Shown piece after piece: positions 43,163 through 56,701 of a stretch of 64,000 nucleotides of DNA; within the stretch, counting starts at the first letter, position 1; the number at the start of each line of letters is the position of its first letter. Below the pieces are notes generated by a model that was not told the origin of the DNA, made no database searches, and worked only from the letters and a program-made list of their open reading frames with translations. The DNA is from OMII01 sp947467385 (GTDB lineage Bacteria > Bdellovibrionota_C > UBA2361 > OMII01): contig JBIKLA010000004.1 of the NCBI GenBank assembly GCA_044360075.1, positions 91,367 through 155,366 of the forward strand, in the 5' to 3' direction. The position numbers were made by a program, and so were the translations under genes.

Positions 43163-43597
43163 CTACTTAATCACGATCGAGCCCTTGAGGCCGTGAGGAG
43201 CCTGCTTCAGGCCATAGACGGTGAAGGCGTAGGTTCCGGGATCGTGAAAGCATGTGCCAGCGAAGTCTTTCGGCGCGATTGGAAGAGTTGAGCGAGCCAC
43301 GCCATCGTCTCCGAGCTTTAAGTTTTCCGAGGCGCAGTGAGAGCGGTTGCTACCGAACTGAAGCTCAAGGGTCACGAGGGAGTCCGCGGAGTCATTGAGA
43401 AAGAAAACGATTCCGTCCTCCTTCCTCATCTGGAGTGTTTGGGGATCAATGCCGGAGTCGCTCAGCTTGATGACCTGGTTGCTGCTCTCAGGCAGGGTAG
43501 AAGTGGGGAACCCCTCGTCGGCATGCGTGTGGGGATGTGGCAGGGATAGGAGCACTGCACAGAGGATAATCGACGGAATAAAGAGGAGTGACCGCAT
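43163..43597 (-). CDS. secreted cupredoxin-like protein
   Basis: 144 residues from ATG 43597; the TTG reading to 43633 is rejected. A signal peptide (RSLLFIPSIILCAVLLSL, then PHPHTHADEG) precedes a single beta-sandwich-like domain with GIVFFLNDSADSLVTLELQF and a C-terminal TCFHDPGTYAFTVYG, which has the C-x-H-xx-G-x-Y form of copper-binding loops. The likely second ligand region is SNRSHCAS. Type 1 copper proteins usually have a different spacing (C-x4-H), so copper binding is only a suggestion. The gene lies between GT-C and lipoprotein genes on the same strand with gaps of 50-60 bases. Confidence 0.55.
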   Translation of the reverse strand: MRSLLFIPSIILCAVLLSLPHPHTHADEGFPTSTLPESSNQVIKLSDSGIDPQTLQMRKEDGIVFFLNDSADSLVTLELQFGSNRSHCASENLKLGDDGVARSTLPIAPKDFAGTCFHDPGTYAFTVYGLKQAPHGLKGSIVIK

Positions 43598-43649
43598 GGC
43601 ACAAATCGTAGCAATTACTTTAAGCTGCTTCAACCGGCTTAAAGCAACG

Positions 43650-45800
43650 TTATTTTACGGCGCACGACACCAGAGCCGAGCACCCGTCCGTGACCGCGAG
43701 GCTAAACGCCGAGGGCGCCCCTGAAATCCGAGGCCCTGATGACATAAGAGAGAGGGTTCGGGCCGACTGGCCTGACAGCTCGGCGGTGTCGGCCGCGGTT
43801 GAGGCCTTCTCGCCGCCCGGCTGAATCGGGAGCGCCTCAAGGGTGCACCGCTGCGCTGGGGCAATAGCGCCGGCCGGCTTAACGCTTAGCGAGAGAAGCG
43901 ATCCGGACGGGGAGAGAACGGTAACCGGCTTGTCTGGCGCTACCAGCGAGTGGGTAGAGAGCTCAAGGATCAGGCTGCCGTCCGGGAATGACTCAACGAG
44001 CTTCACTCGCGACGAGAGATCTAGGAGCTTCTGATTAAAGAGCGCCGCATCCCAGCTCGGGTAGAGAGAAGGAACTACGACAATCCAGCGAAGCCCACAG
44101 ACACGGCTCAGCTGGTCGAGGCCCTCGGCGGAGGGAAACTCGAGCAGCGACACGGAGAGGTCCTGCTGCAGCCGCGAGCGCTGGCCGCTATAGCCGTTGA
44201 CGAGCTTCAAGGCCCGCGAGGCGCCCCAGATCGAATAGCGGGAGTTTAAAGTCGCAAGCTGCTGCCAACTCACCTCTCCCGCGTCATTCTTGGCAGCGAA
44301 GGGCAGAACCACGGAGGCCTCGTCGGCAGCGACCCTGTCGGCGAGAGCCTTGATTGCCTTTGGCGCAGGCAGGGGAGGATCAATTGGGAAGCGCGGCACC
44401 TGGTTCTCAAGGAGGGTCACGGCGACAAGCGCGCTGCCGAGAGCGAAAGAGCCGATCGCGGAGCGTGCTGACAGCGCCGCGGCACCCATCGGACCAGCTA
44501 TGGAGATCGCCATCACAACGACGGCACCATACCTGCCCACCGCCCTGATAGCGTCGAGCCCCGGAACAACTCCCCACAGCAGTGCAAGTGGAGCGAAAGA
44601 ATTTTCCGCCTGACCGTGTGAGCCACTCGGGCCGAGCGAGAGCGCAAAAAAGATAGCGACCGTGCCGAAGAAAATCGAGCCGATGCCCCTCCTCATCGCC
44701 GCCCATGCCGCACTGGAGAGGAGAAGCGCCCACAATGAAATGCCGGTAATGGTGCTGGATGCGCGGCCAGCGGGCCCAAGAGCGGAGCTGACGAGCGCTG
44801 CGACGAGAAGCGCGATAGTCACACAGGCCATCTTTGGAGAAGTGCGATAGGCCATGATCCCGGCGTACGCCACGGCAGCTGCAGTAACGATGTAGCCGGC
44901 ACACAGATTCGCCTCCGCGTGGGACCACTGTGCTGTTGACCCAAACAGGCCGTTGAAGGAAGAGAACGACAGGAATGAGATTCCGTTGGCAGCGAAGGCT
45001 GCTGCCTCAAAGAGGTGCCGCGTCCCAAAGGCCTCCTGGACAGCCAGGTAAGCGGGCGCAGCAGGCGCTATCGGAAGGAGCCCGAGGAGAAGGCCAAGAA
45101 CCGCTGGGATAACTGACAGGATCGGCATGGAGCGACCGAGGATCCGCAGCGCAAGGATGCCCGCAAGCCCAAGCACAGAAAATATGGCGTAGTACACGGA
45201 GCAGTAAAAGGATGATGCGCAACACAAGCCCGCCAGGAGCCACGCCCCAAAGGTTGGCCGAGAGGCTATGACGAAGGCCCAGCTTAGCGGCACCCAGAAA
45301 AAGAACACGAGCTGGGGATGCCCGAGGTTGCCGAAGATATAGGAGCTGTTTGCGAAAAGGACACCGGCGCACAGCGCGGCGAAACGGGGCGCAACGATGG
45401 CGCGAGCCAGCAACTGCACCGCGATCCCGTTGAGGGTAAGCGCGGCAAACATCGTAGCGTTGTAGGCCTCAGAGACCTTAAGCCCAGCGAACGTCAGTAA
45501 GTGGATGACGAGCGAGGGCAGGAGAAACGAGTCGCTCCATGCGCGGGTGAGCGGATAGGGATAGAGCGAGTTAGTCTCAAGCGAGAGAGCCTGGAACGGG
45601 TTGAAGTGAAAGGCCTGGGCAAGCCACACGTAGAGCCCACCGTCCCCCTCTGAGCCGCCCAGGTAGCCCGCATTCCACAGCGTCATTATTGCCGGATGAA
45701 CAGCAACGATCGAGGCGGGGATAACCACGAGCGAGAGTATGATGTACAGCAATCGACGAAGCAGATCTAGCACGGCACTCCAAGCGGAATCATTTATCAA
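43650..45800 (-). CDS. large multipass membrane protein, GT-C-like
   Basis: 716 residues from TTG 45800; GTG 45773, which has GGAG four bases upstream and opens into the first membrane helix, is a good alternative. About twelve hydrophobic helices run to residue 470, followed by a soluble C-terminal domain of about 240 residues ending without a further span. The first periplasmic loop carries GSEGDGGLYVWLAQAF, the acidic motif expected for GT-C polyprenyl-sugar transferases. The layout resembles YfhO-like or alginate-lyase-free GT-C proteins more than ArnT. It starts 90 bases after the uvrA stop on the same strand. Function is inferred from topology alone. Confidence 0.62.
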   Translation of the reverse strand: MINDSAWSAVLDLLRRLLYIILSLVVIPASIVAVHPAIMTLWNAGYLGGSEGDGGLYVWLAQAFHFNPFQALSLETNSLYPYPLTRAWSDSFLLPSLVIHLLTFAGLKVSEAYNATMFAALTLNGIAVQLLARAIVAPRFAALCAGVLFANSSYIFGNLGHPQLVFFFWVPLSWAFVIASRPTFGAWLLAGLCCASSFYCSVYYAIFSVLGLAGILALRILGRSMPILSVIPAVLGLLLGLLPIAPAAPAYLAVQEAFGTRHLFEAAAFAANGISFLSFSSFNGLFGSTAQWSHAEANLCAGYIVTAAAVAYAGIMAYRTSPKMACVTIALLVAALVSSALGPAGRASSTITGISLWALLLSSAAWAAMRRGIGSIFFGTVAIFFALSLGPSGSHGQAENSFAPLALLWGVVPGLDAIRAVGRYGAVVVMAISIAGPMGAAALSARSAIGSFALGSALVAVTLLENQVPRFPIDPPLPAPKAIKALADRVAADEASVVLPFAAKNDAGEVSWQQLATLNSRYSIWGASRALKLVNGYSGQRSRLQQDLSVSLLEFPSAEGLDQLSRVCGLRWIVVVPSLYPSWDAALFNQKLLDLSSRVKLVESFPDGSLILELSTHSLVAPDKPVTVLSPSGSLLSLSVKPAGAIAPAQRCTLEALPIQPGGEKASTAADTAELSGQSARTLSLMSSGPRISGAPSAFSLAVTDGCSALVSCAVK

Positions 45801-45890
45801 GGTTGCCGGCCCAATGATAAGAAAGCAAGGCCGGCTTTGGCTAGCAGCGATATCATCATTGCGCCTTGGAGGCGCATCACCACAGAAACG

Positions 45891-51254
<5,364 letters not shown>

Positions 51255-51376
51255 GCTCCGAGGGAGTGTAGCAAGCTAGCCGAAAAATACATAGCGATAG
51301 GAGGCCAACAGGGCAGATGTGAGTACGCGCCTTGGGGGTGTTGTGCGAGCGGGCTCTCGTGCTACTCCTCAAGAGG

Positions 51377-52645
51377 ATGAGGGGCACACCGTCGAGCATA
51401 TGTAACAACAGAATAAGGCTTACGGGGCGAGCAGCACGGGGTGCTGTTGTGGCCCTCGTGGTGGCGGCTACGGGAGCGCTCCCGGCGATAGCTGAAAAGC
51501 CCCAATGCGCACTCCTCCAAGGGGTGATGAAAGAGGTGTCGGCTGTTCGCGCTCTCACCCCCAAAGGAGAGGTGCCGTGCGCTATCGCAAGTCGTGAAGA
51601 GATTGGAGAGTTCCTTCGGCAGAGCGTCTCAAAAAAACTGCCCCCCAAGAAGCTGGAGATGGAACAGGTCGTTTACCGCGCTGTTGGAATAGTGCCCGAC
51701 GAGTACGATTATGTGCATGGAGTAATCGAGTTTTACCTTAGCCAGATTGGGGGCTACTACGATCCAGACACAAAACGGTTCGTCATGGCGGACTGGATAC
51801 CTGCGTCGATTCAAGAGAGCGTTGCCCGGCACGAGCTCACGCATGCCCTGCAGGATCAGTCCTATGGCCTCGACCGGTTTCTTGATCCCACAGGGGACAA
51901 CGGGGACCAGCTGATGGCGCTTGCAAGCCTCGTTGAAGGAGATGCGACCGCTGTCATGAACGACATCGATCGCATGCAGAGGGGGCAGCCACCCCTCGCG
52001 AAAATAAAAAGCATCGACACGGGCGAAGAAGACAAGGTGCTCGCCTTAACCACCGCCGCCCTGCCGACGCAGACCCCCCAGGCCCTCGAGGCAATGATCC
52101 TCTTCCCCTACGTGCACGGAATAAAATTTGTGCACGCGATACTGCGAAGCGGCGGATATGCCGCAGTCGATGCGGCCTTCAAGGAGCCGCCGCGCTCGTC
52201 GCATGAGATTTTGCAGCCTGGCGACTACCTGTCGCGGCGCTTCAAGGCAGAGAACCCAACGGCCGAGGGGCTTGCCTCTGCTGCGCCGGGAGCGGCGCCT
52301 CTCTACAGCGATGTGCTGGGGGAGTTCGCTGTTCGCGCTATCCTTGAGGGCGCGGAGATATCCAAGACGCAAGCGAGCAAGGCTTCAGGAGGATGGAAGG
52401 GAGATAGGGCCGTGCTTTTCGTGGCTCCTGACGGTTCCCGCTCTGTGGTGTGGAAGAGCGTGTGGCAGAGCGAGGTGGATGCGCAGGAGTTTGCCTCCGC
52501 ATACCGCGCAATGATTCGCAGCCGCTATGGGGTAGCCCTGGGCGAACAGCGGACGCAGATCTCGCCGAGCAAGGCAGCGGCGCTTGTCGCGCACGGGCGC
52601 GAGGTGCTGGCGCAGTTTTGGATTCCCCGCGATCCCGCAGCCTAG
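51377..52645 (+). CDS. secreted HELTH-motif putative zinc metallopeptidase
   Basis: 422 residues from ATG 51377, the first ATG before a signal-like helix (AARGAVVALVVAATGALPAIA); TTG 51332 is the longer option. The zinc-site motif HELTHALQDQSYGLDRF begins at about residue 152, and LVEGDATAVMNDID about 40 residues later supplies the probable third ligand Glu, the gluzincin-like arrangement. QIGGYYDPDTKRFVMAD before it forms the edge strand. The C-terminal part (about 280-420) contains a beta-rich region with GDRAVLFVAPDGSRSVVWKS. Proteolytic activity has not been shown for relatives I can recall. It is probably periplasmic. Confidence 0.72.
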   Translation: MRGTPSSICNNRIRLTGRAARGAVVALVVAATGALPAIAEKPQCALLQGVMKEVSAVRALTPKGEVPCAIASREEIGEFLRQSVSKKLPPKKLEMEQVVYRAVGIVPDEYDYVHGVIEFYLSQIGGYYDPDTKRFVMADWIPASIQESVARHELTHALQDQSYGLDRFLDPTGDNGDQLMALASLVEGDATAVMNDIDRMQRGQPPLAKIKSIDTGEEDKVLALTTAALPTQTPQALEAMILFPYVHGIKFVHAILRSGGYAAVDAAFKEPPRSSHEILQPGDYLSRRFKAENPTAEGLASAAPGAAPLYSDVLGEFAVRAILEGAEISKTQASKASGGWKGDRAVLFVAPDGSRSVVWKSVWQSEVDAQEFASAYRAMIRSRYGVALGEQRTQISPSKAAALVAHGREVLAQFWIPRDPAA

Positions 52646-52646
52646 C

Positions 52647-53282
52647 TCAGCACGACGCATGGCTGTCGGCGTGGACAAACAGAAAGTTCCCAAACATGGG
52701 AGTGCACCCACGAACAGGCTTCGGCGACTGGTACACGAGGCTTAAGCTCCAGATGGCGTCGGGGTTGAGCTCTTCCGGCTCGGGGCCTAGCTCCATCACA
52801 TCGGGCCGCTCGTATTGGGAAAGTTGGACTTCGCCGCTGTCGGTCATAACGTAGCTCAGGGCGATCTGCAGCAGCGACTCGCGTGGCCCAAGAAGCCCGC
52901 ACAGATCGTCGTGGTAGGAATACCCTAGCTTCTCCTCAAAGGCGTCAAAAGCCTTGTCGTCAAAGATGCAGCGGCCGAGCGAGTCAAAGCCGGTGATAAA
53001 CGAGTCGATTGGGCGAATGTCTGGGTAGCGCCTCATGAGGTCCGCTAAGGGATAGTAGATCTCAGCGACGTCAACTCGATCGATTCGCGGAATGAGGCAC
53101 AGGCATGGAATCTTGCCGGTAGAGTCGTCACGCCCGGGAACGAAGGAGAGGGTTCCTGAGCGCTCCATAAACCAGTGGCTAATGAAGGTTTCTATATCCT
53201 CTGTTGTGTCGAGAATGCGCTGGATTGACTCGGCATCTGTCCGGCGGCACGTCTTTAAGACTTTTACCTCAATTGGCTTCAT
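52647..53282 (-). CDS. hypothetical protein (211 residues)
   Basis: No family recognised. The soluble protein has no signal peptide or membrane span. It begins KPIEVKVLKTCRRTDAESIQ and contains IPCLCLIPRIDRVDVAEIYY, SFITGFDSLGRCIFDD and ESLLQIALSYVMTDSGEVQL, with eight Cys and a balance of acidic and aromatic residues. The 3' end touches the HELTH gene (stops two bases apart, converging). It is the last of a probable minus-strand operon with TIGR01777, yqeY and the DtxR-like gene; the nearest upstream gene ends 66 bases away. Codon use is like that of the neighbours. Confidence 0.55.
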   Translation of the reverse strand: MKPIEVKVLKTCRRTDAESIQRILDTTEDIETFISHWFMERSGTLSFVPGRDDSTGKIPCLCLIPRIDRVDVAEIYYPLADLMRRYPDIRPIDSFITGFDSLGRCIFDDKAFDAFEEKLGYSYHDDLCGLLGPRESLLQIALSYVMTDSGEVQLSQYERPDVMELGPEPEELNPDAIWSLSLVYQSPKPVRGCTPMFGNFLFVHADSHASC

Positions 53283-53348
53283 GCTCCCTCCTGCAAAGGC
53301 TTTTGAGGAGGGTGTTCGCCCGGCACGGAAAAAAGTTGCGGCGACCTC

Positions 53349-54710
53349 CTATGGGCACTCAAAAGAGAGGGCCGAGGCTATATCGGGAAAGAGAAAAGAG
53401 TACCCGCTCTCAAGGGCCTTGCGTGGAGCTGCGGCCGAGCTTGAAAGCAGCGCTGCGTCGGCCAGCTCGCCGAACAGCAAGCGCAGCACCGCCGCCGGCA
53501 CAGGAAGAATCGTCGGGCGCTTGAGGTGTTTGCCGAGAGCCTTGGTGAATTCGCGGTTTGTGACGATCTGGGGAGCCACCGCGTTAACCGGCCCGGAGAG
53601 CGACTCTGTATAGATCGCGTGCTCGACCAGCCCAAGAAGGTCTTGGAGCGCAATCCAGCTCATGCGCTGCTGGCCGCTTCCCAGCACTCCGCCCACCCCG
53701 GCCCGAAAAGCTGGCAGCATGAGCTTCAGTGCTCCCCCGGCAGCATTGAGGACGGTGCCGATTCGAAGGTTCACGACTCGAACTCCATGCTCGGCAACGG
53801 GCAGCGCCGCGCGCTCCCACGCGTCTGCTAGGCTTGCGAGGAATGTGTCGCCCCGCGACCCAGACTCGTCGGCGAGCGAGCGTCCGGTGTCGCCGTAGAA
53901 GCCCGCGCCTGATGCGACAATAAATACGGCAGGTTTCATAGAACTTGATGCTATTGCGCGCGCAAGGGCCTGAGTGGAGTTGACCCTGCTCTCCGTGAGG
54001 CGCCGCTTCTTTGCGGCTGTCCATCGGCCGGAGGCGATGTTCTCACCACCGAGGTGAATGATGACATCGGAGGCCTCAATAGCATGTTGGGGGACCGAGT
54101 CCTGGGCGGGGTCCCATTGATGCTCGCTCTCAGCGACAGGTGTCCTGCGCACCAAGGTGTGGACCTCATGGCCCGCTGTGGAGAGGAAAGCGGATAGCGC
54201 CTTTCCGACAAATCCAGACGAGCCAGCTATGAGGATGCGCTTCCGCGGGAGCGCGCGCCAGCGGGCATGGAGTTCAAGGTCGCGGGCGAGCAGTGAATGC
54301 CTGAAACGGAATAGCCTATTCAGGTCACGAGCAACAATAAAGCCAAGGGGCTGCGCGGGAAGCGGAAGCGAGTACGCTATCTCATCATTGAGTGAGCTCT
54401 GCGTGGCTCCGAGGGGAGCAAAGATGTGCCGGTGGCGCCACGCTCGAAAGGGCCCGCGCACCTGCTCATCGGTGAAGAGCTCGCCCTCCCGGTACTCGCC
54501 GTGCCGCAGCAGCCACGAAAACCCCAAAGGGCCGAGCGCGCAGATTTTAAGCTGCACTTCAGTGCCCGGACGAAGAGACTTCGGTGCGGAGATTGCCTTT
54601 ACCGAGCGCCAGGGAGGCGAGAGGCGAGCGAAAGCTCCGGGGCGGGTGTGCCAGGCAAAGAGCTCACTGACAGTATAAGGAAAGCAGCTCTGCCACGAGA
54701 AGGTTGGCAC
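53349..54710 (-). CDS. TIGR01777-family NAD-dependent epimerase with N-terminal SRPBCC domain
   Basis: 453 residues. The first 150 residues look like a SRPBCC/polyketide-cyclase lipid-binding domain (VSELFAWHTRPGAFARLSPPW opening, then GEYREGELFTDEQVRGPF). The second part is an extended short-chain dehydrogenase/epimerase: ILIAGSSGFVGKALSAFL near residue 158 is the dinucleotide-binding motif, DVIIHLGGENIASGRW and VFIVASGAGFYGDTG follow, and the C-terminal DUF1731-like tail ends in RALESGYSFLFP. The family (YfcH/SDR39U1) has no settled substrate. The fused SRPBCC layout occurs in other bacteria. It starts three bases after the yqeY stop. Confidence 0.82.
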   Translation of the reverse strand: MPTFSWQSCFPYTVSELFAWHTRPGAFARLSPPWRSVKAISAPKSLRPGTEVQLKICALGPLGFSWLLRHGEYREGELFTDEQVRGPFRAWRHRHIFAPLGATQSSLNDEIAYSLPLPAQPLGFIVARDLNRLFRFRHSLLARDLELHARWRALPRKRILIAGSSGFVGKALSAFLSTAGHEVHTLVRRTPVAESEHQWDPAQDSVPQHAIEASDVIIHLGGENIASGRWTAAKKRRLTESRVNSTQALARAIASSSMKPAVFIVASGAGFYGDTGRSLADESGSRGDTFLASLADAWERAALPVAEHGVRVVNLRIGTVLNAAGGALKLMLPAFRAGVGGVLGSGQQRMSWIALQDLLGLVEHAIYTESLSGPVNAVAPQIVTNREFTKALGKHLKRPTILPVPAAVLRLLFGELADAALLSSSAAAPRKALESGYSFLFPDIASALSFECP

Positions 54711-54712
54711 AG

Positions 54713-55153
54713 TTACCCAAGGACACGCTTTGCGATCTCGCTTGCGCTCTTACCGTCGTACTGTCCGGCGAAGTTTTCTTTGAGGTGCTTCATGACGAGC
54801 GGCAGCGCTGCGCCCGGCGTTGAGGACTTGAACTCAAGGATGGTCTTCTCAAGCTGCTCAGGGGTCATCTGCTTGGGCAAGAACTCCTCGATGATGCGTA
54901 TTTCGCCCACGAGCTTCTCCTTGGCGTCCTGGCGCCCGGCCTGCTCCTCGAATTGCATGGCTTCCTGGCGCTTCTTAACTTCACGCTGAAAGATAACGGT
55001 GCACTCTGCGGCGGAAAGCTCTTCAACTGCCTTCTGCATCTCCTCGTACTGAATCTCGGTGAGAAGCGCCCGGATCGTCTCGAGGCGGAGACGATCTTGT
55101 GCCTTCATGGCTGTCTTAAGGGACTCTTTGAGTGCTGCTTTCATGGACAACAC
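54713..55153 (-). CDS. GatB/YqeY-domain protein
   Basis: 146 residues, the standard YqeY length. The family resembles the tail domain of the amidotransferase subunit GatB and is helical. Visible parts: MKAQDRLRLETIRALLTEI near the start, FQREVKKRQEAMQFEEQAGR in the middle and MKHLKENFAGQYDGKSASE at the end, which is the family's C-terminal pattern. Function is undefined, although a tRNA-related role is suspected for the family. It follows the DtxR-like gene by 38 bases and precedes the epimerase gene by three bases, so all are probably one transcript. Confidence 0.88.
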   Translation of the reverse strand: MLSMKAALKESLKTAMKAQDRLRLETIRALLTEIQYEEMQKAVEELSAAECTVIFQREVKKRQEAMQFEEQAGRQDAKEKLVGEIRIIEEFLPKQMTPEQLEKTILEFKSSTPGAALPLVMKHLKENFAGQYDGKSASEIAKRVLG

Positions 55154-55191
55154 TCATACTCGGGGATTCGGAAAAGGGCAACGAAGAACGG

Positions 55192-55611
55192 CTACGCGGC
55201 GTTCCCTGCCTTCTTCTGGAATCGCTCAGAGAAATCCTGAAGCTTCTTCGCAGTCTCTGCGCTTATTAAGTGTTCGGTCTTGCACGCGTCTATCTCGGCC
55301 TGCTCGGGCGTGACTTCAAGAATGTTCTCGAGAAAGTTCTGTAGGATGTTCTTTCTCATATGGACCGCCCGGGCGATCACCTCGCCTTCCGGGGACAGGG
55401 ACAGAAATTTGTTCTCGTCCTCAAGGATGAGGCCCTTGGCCTTGAGGGCCTTGAGGTTAATCGAGGCGCTGCCCGTAGTGATGTTGAGGTCACGAGCTAC
55501 GTCTGTAACCCGCGCGTAGCCGCGCTTCTCCCTGAGCTCCAGGATCGCCTGAAGGTGGTGCGCTGCGCTGTGCGTGATGTTGTTCTCTTCGAACTTTTTC
55601 CAGATATCCAT
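55192..55611 (-). CDS. DtxR/IdeR-type metal-dependent transcriptional regulator
   Basis: 139 residues from ATG 55611; the TTG reading to 55629 adds six residues. A winged helix-turn-helix domain comes first (VTDVARDLNITTGSASINLKA, about residues 35-55) and the metal-sensing dimerisation domain second. Ligand residues are visible as DACKTEHLIS (Cys, Glu, His, the DtxR C102-E105-H106 triad rather than the Mn-type Glu-Glu-His), with a further His in ARAVHMRKN. The C-terminal SH3-like domain of DtxR is absent, as in MntR. Cys at the ligand site suggests iron or a similar metal. It heads the yqeY-epimerase operon and faces the SCO1-cox operon. Confidence 0.8.
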   Translation of the reverse strand: MDIWKKFEENNITHSAAHHLQAILELREKRGYARVTDVARDLNITTGSASINLKALKAKGLILEDENKFLSLSPEGEVIARAVHMRKNILQNFLENILEVTPEQAEIDACKTEHLISAETAKKLQDFSERFQKKAGNAA

Positions 55612-55683
55612 GGGTGACCCCGAGCTCAAAAGGAAGGTTCTTGTACAGTTTGTTCAACTACCGGAGGAAGAATACTTATCCAT

Positions 55684-55706
55684 GTTATGTATGTCAAACG
55701 TATGTT
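55684..55706. promoter_or_regulatory. repeated GTATGT element, possible operator
   Basis: GTATGT occurs at 55689-55694 and again at 55700-55705, 11 bases apart (one helical turn), with a related TTATGT just before. They sit between the divergent DtxR-like and SCO1 genes, where a metal regulator would act. DtxR sites are normally palindromic, so this is only a weak hint, and the repeat could be chance in this locally AT-richer gap. Confidence 0.3.
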
Positions 55707-55727
55707 AGCTGACCCCAAGGAGGCCGC

Positions 55728-55832
55728 GTGTTAAAAGAAGAGGAGTCGTTTGCAACAAACAATAATTTGGCGCATTCTTCACCCCTTCAGCAAAGCAGAC
55801 GGCTGTTTGGCGGCATGTGGTTATGGGCGTAA
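55728..55832 (+). CDS. possible leader ORF (34 residues) before SCO1
   Basis: GTG 55728 follows AAGGAGG with a four-base gap, the best ribosome site in the region, while the SCO1 start has none. The reading ends at TAA 55830-55832, overlapping the SCO1 start (ATG 55823) in another frame. The peptide is polar with a hydrophobic end (FGGMWLWA) and resembles nothing I know. It may be a coupling leader that delivers ribosomes to SCO1. It could also mark an unrecognised start problem. Confidence 0.4.
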   Translation: MLKEEESFATNNNLAHSSPLQQSRRLFGGMWLWA

Positions 55833-56662
55833 AAGCTCAATTAAAAAGGGTTGTTGGCGCCTCGCTGGTGATGTTGTTGGCGTGCTCTTTGGCCCCAAGG
55901 GGACTCTTCGCAGTTGATAGGCCCGAAGAAGTGCTCGATTCCAAGGTTGGCATTTTTACCCAACTATCTGGAAAGGTTGATCTTTCGCGACAGTTCACGG
56001 ATGGCGAGGGGGCCACCAAGACCCTTAAGGAATTCGCCGTTCCGGGCAAACCAATCATCATTGCACCAGTATATTACAAATGTCCCCGCCTGTGCGGCCT
56101 CCTCCTCGATGGGGTGTATACCCTTCTGAACGACATCCCGCTCGCGCTCTCCCAAGACTACTCCCTGTTGGTCGTTGGATTCGATCCCACCGAAACGCCA
56201 CAGGATGCCCGTAAGGTGATGGATAAGTTCAACTCGCGGCTCATTGGTCAAGCGACGGCGGATCGAAGTGCGGTACGATTTCTTGTTGGCAGCGATCAGA
56301 ATGTAACAGCTCTCATGCAGGAGCTGGGGTTTCGATACATGAGGGACGGGCAGGATTTTGCCCACTCGGCCGCTCTTATGATATTGACGCCGAGCGGTGA
56401 GATCTCGCAGTATTTCACGGGCATAGAATTTCCTGCTTGGGATGTTCGCCTCTCACTGATTGAAGCCTCAAAGGGGGAGATCGGGTCGGCGATAGATCAC
56501 CTGCTCCTCTACTGCTTCAGATTCGATCCGCTGCAAGGAAGGTACACGTGGGCGGTCGTCGGCCTGTTACGGGTCGGAGGCGTGCTTACCCTGTTGGTGC
56601 TTGCGGCAGTGATCATCACCGCGGCGAGGAAGAGGAAGCTAAAGGAAGGGATCCCCACCTAG
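55823..56662 (+). CDS. SCO1/SenC-type copper chaperone for cytochrome oxidase
   Basis: 279 residues from ATG 55823; GTG 55817 adds two residues. It inserts copper into the CuA site of subunit II. An N-terminal signal anchor (VVGASLVMLLACSLA) leads into a thioredoxin-like domain. The copper-binding pair is YYKCPRLCGLLLDG, with the His expected later in DFAHSAALMILTP. A C-terminal membrane span (LLRVGGVLTLLVLAAVIITAA) is present, so the protein is anchored at both ends, which is not typical of short SCO proteins. It lies 39 bases upstream of coxB and is probably cotranscribed. Confidence 0.86.
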   Translation: MGVKAQLKRVVGASLVMLLACSLAPRGLFAVDRPEEVLDSKVGIFTQLSGKVDLSRQFTDGEGATKTLKEFAVPGKPIIIAPVYYKCPRLCGLLLDGVYTLLNDIPLALSQDYSLLVVGFDPTETPQDARKVMDKFNSRLIGQATADRSAVRFLVGSDQNVTALMQELGFRYMRDGQDFAHSAALMILTPSGEISQYFTGIEFPAWDVRLSLIEASKGEIGSAIDHLLLYCFRFDPLQGRYTWAVVGLLRVGGVLTLLVLAAVIITAARKRKLKEGIPT

Positions 56663-56701
56663 GGCGATCGCGATTGTAAGGATACGTGGATTAGAAGATT
56701 T

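Noticed and set aside
51319..51405. 28-codon GTG ORF after TAGGAGG upstream of the HELTH gene
   Set aside because: Spacing to the ribosome site is too long (about 12 bases) and it overlaps the chosen HELTH start; not enough to call a leader.
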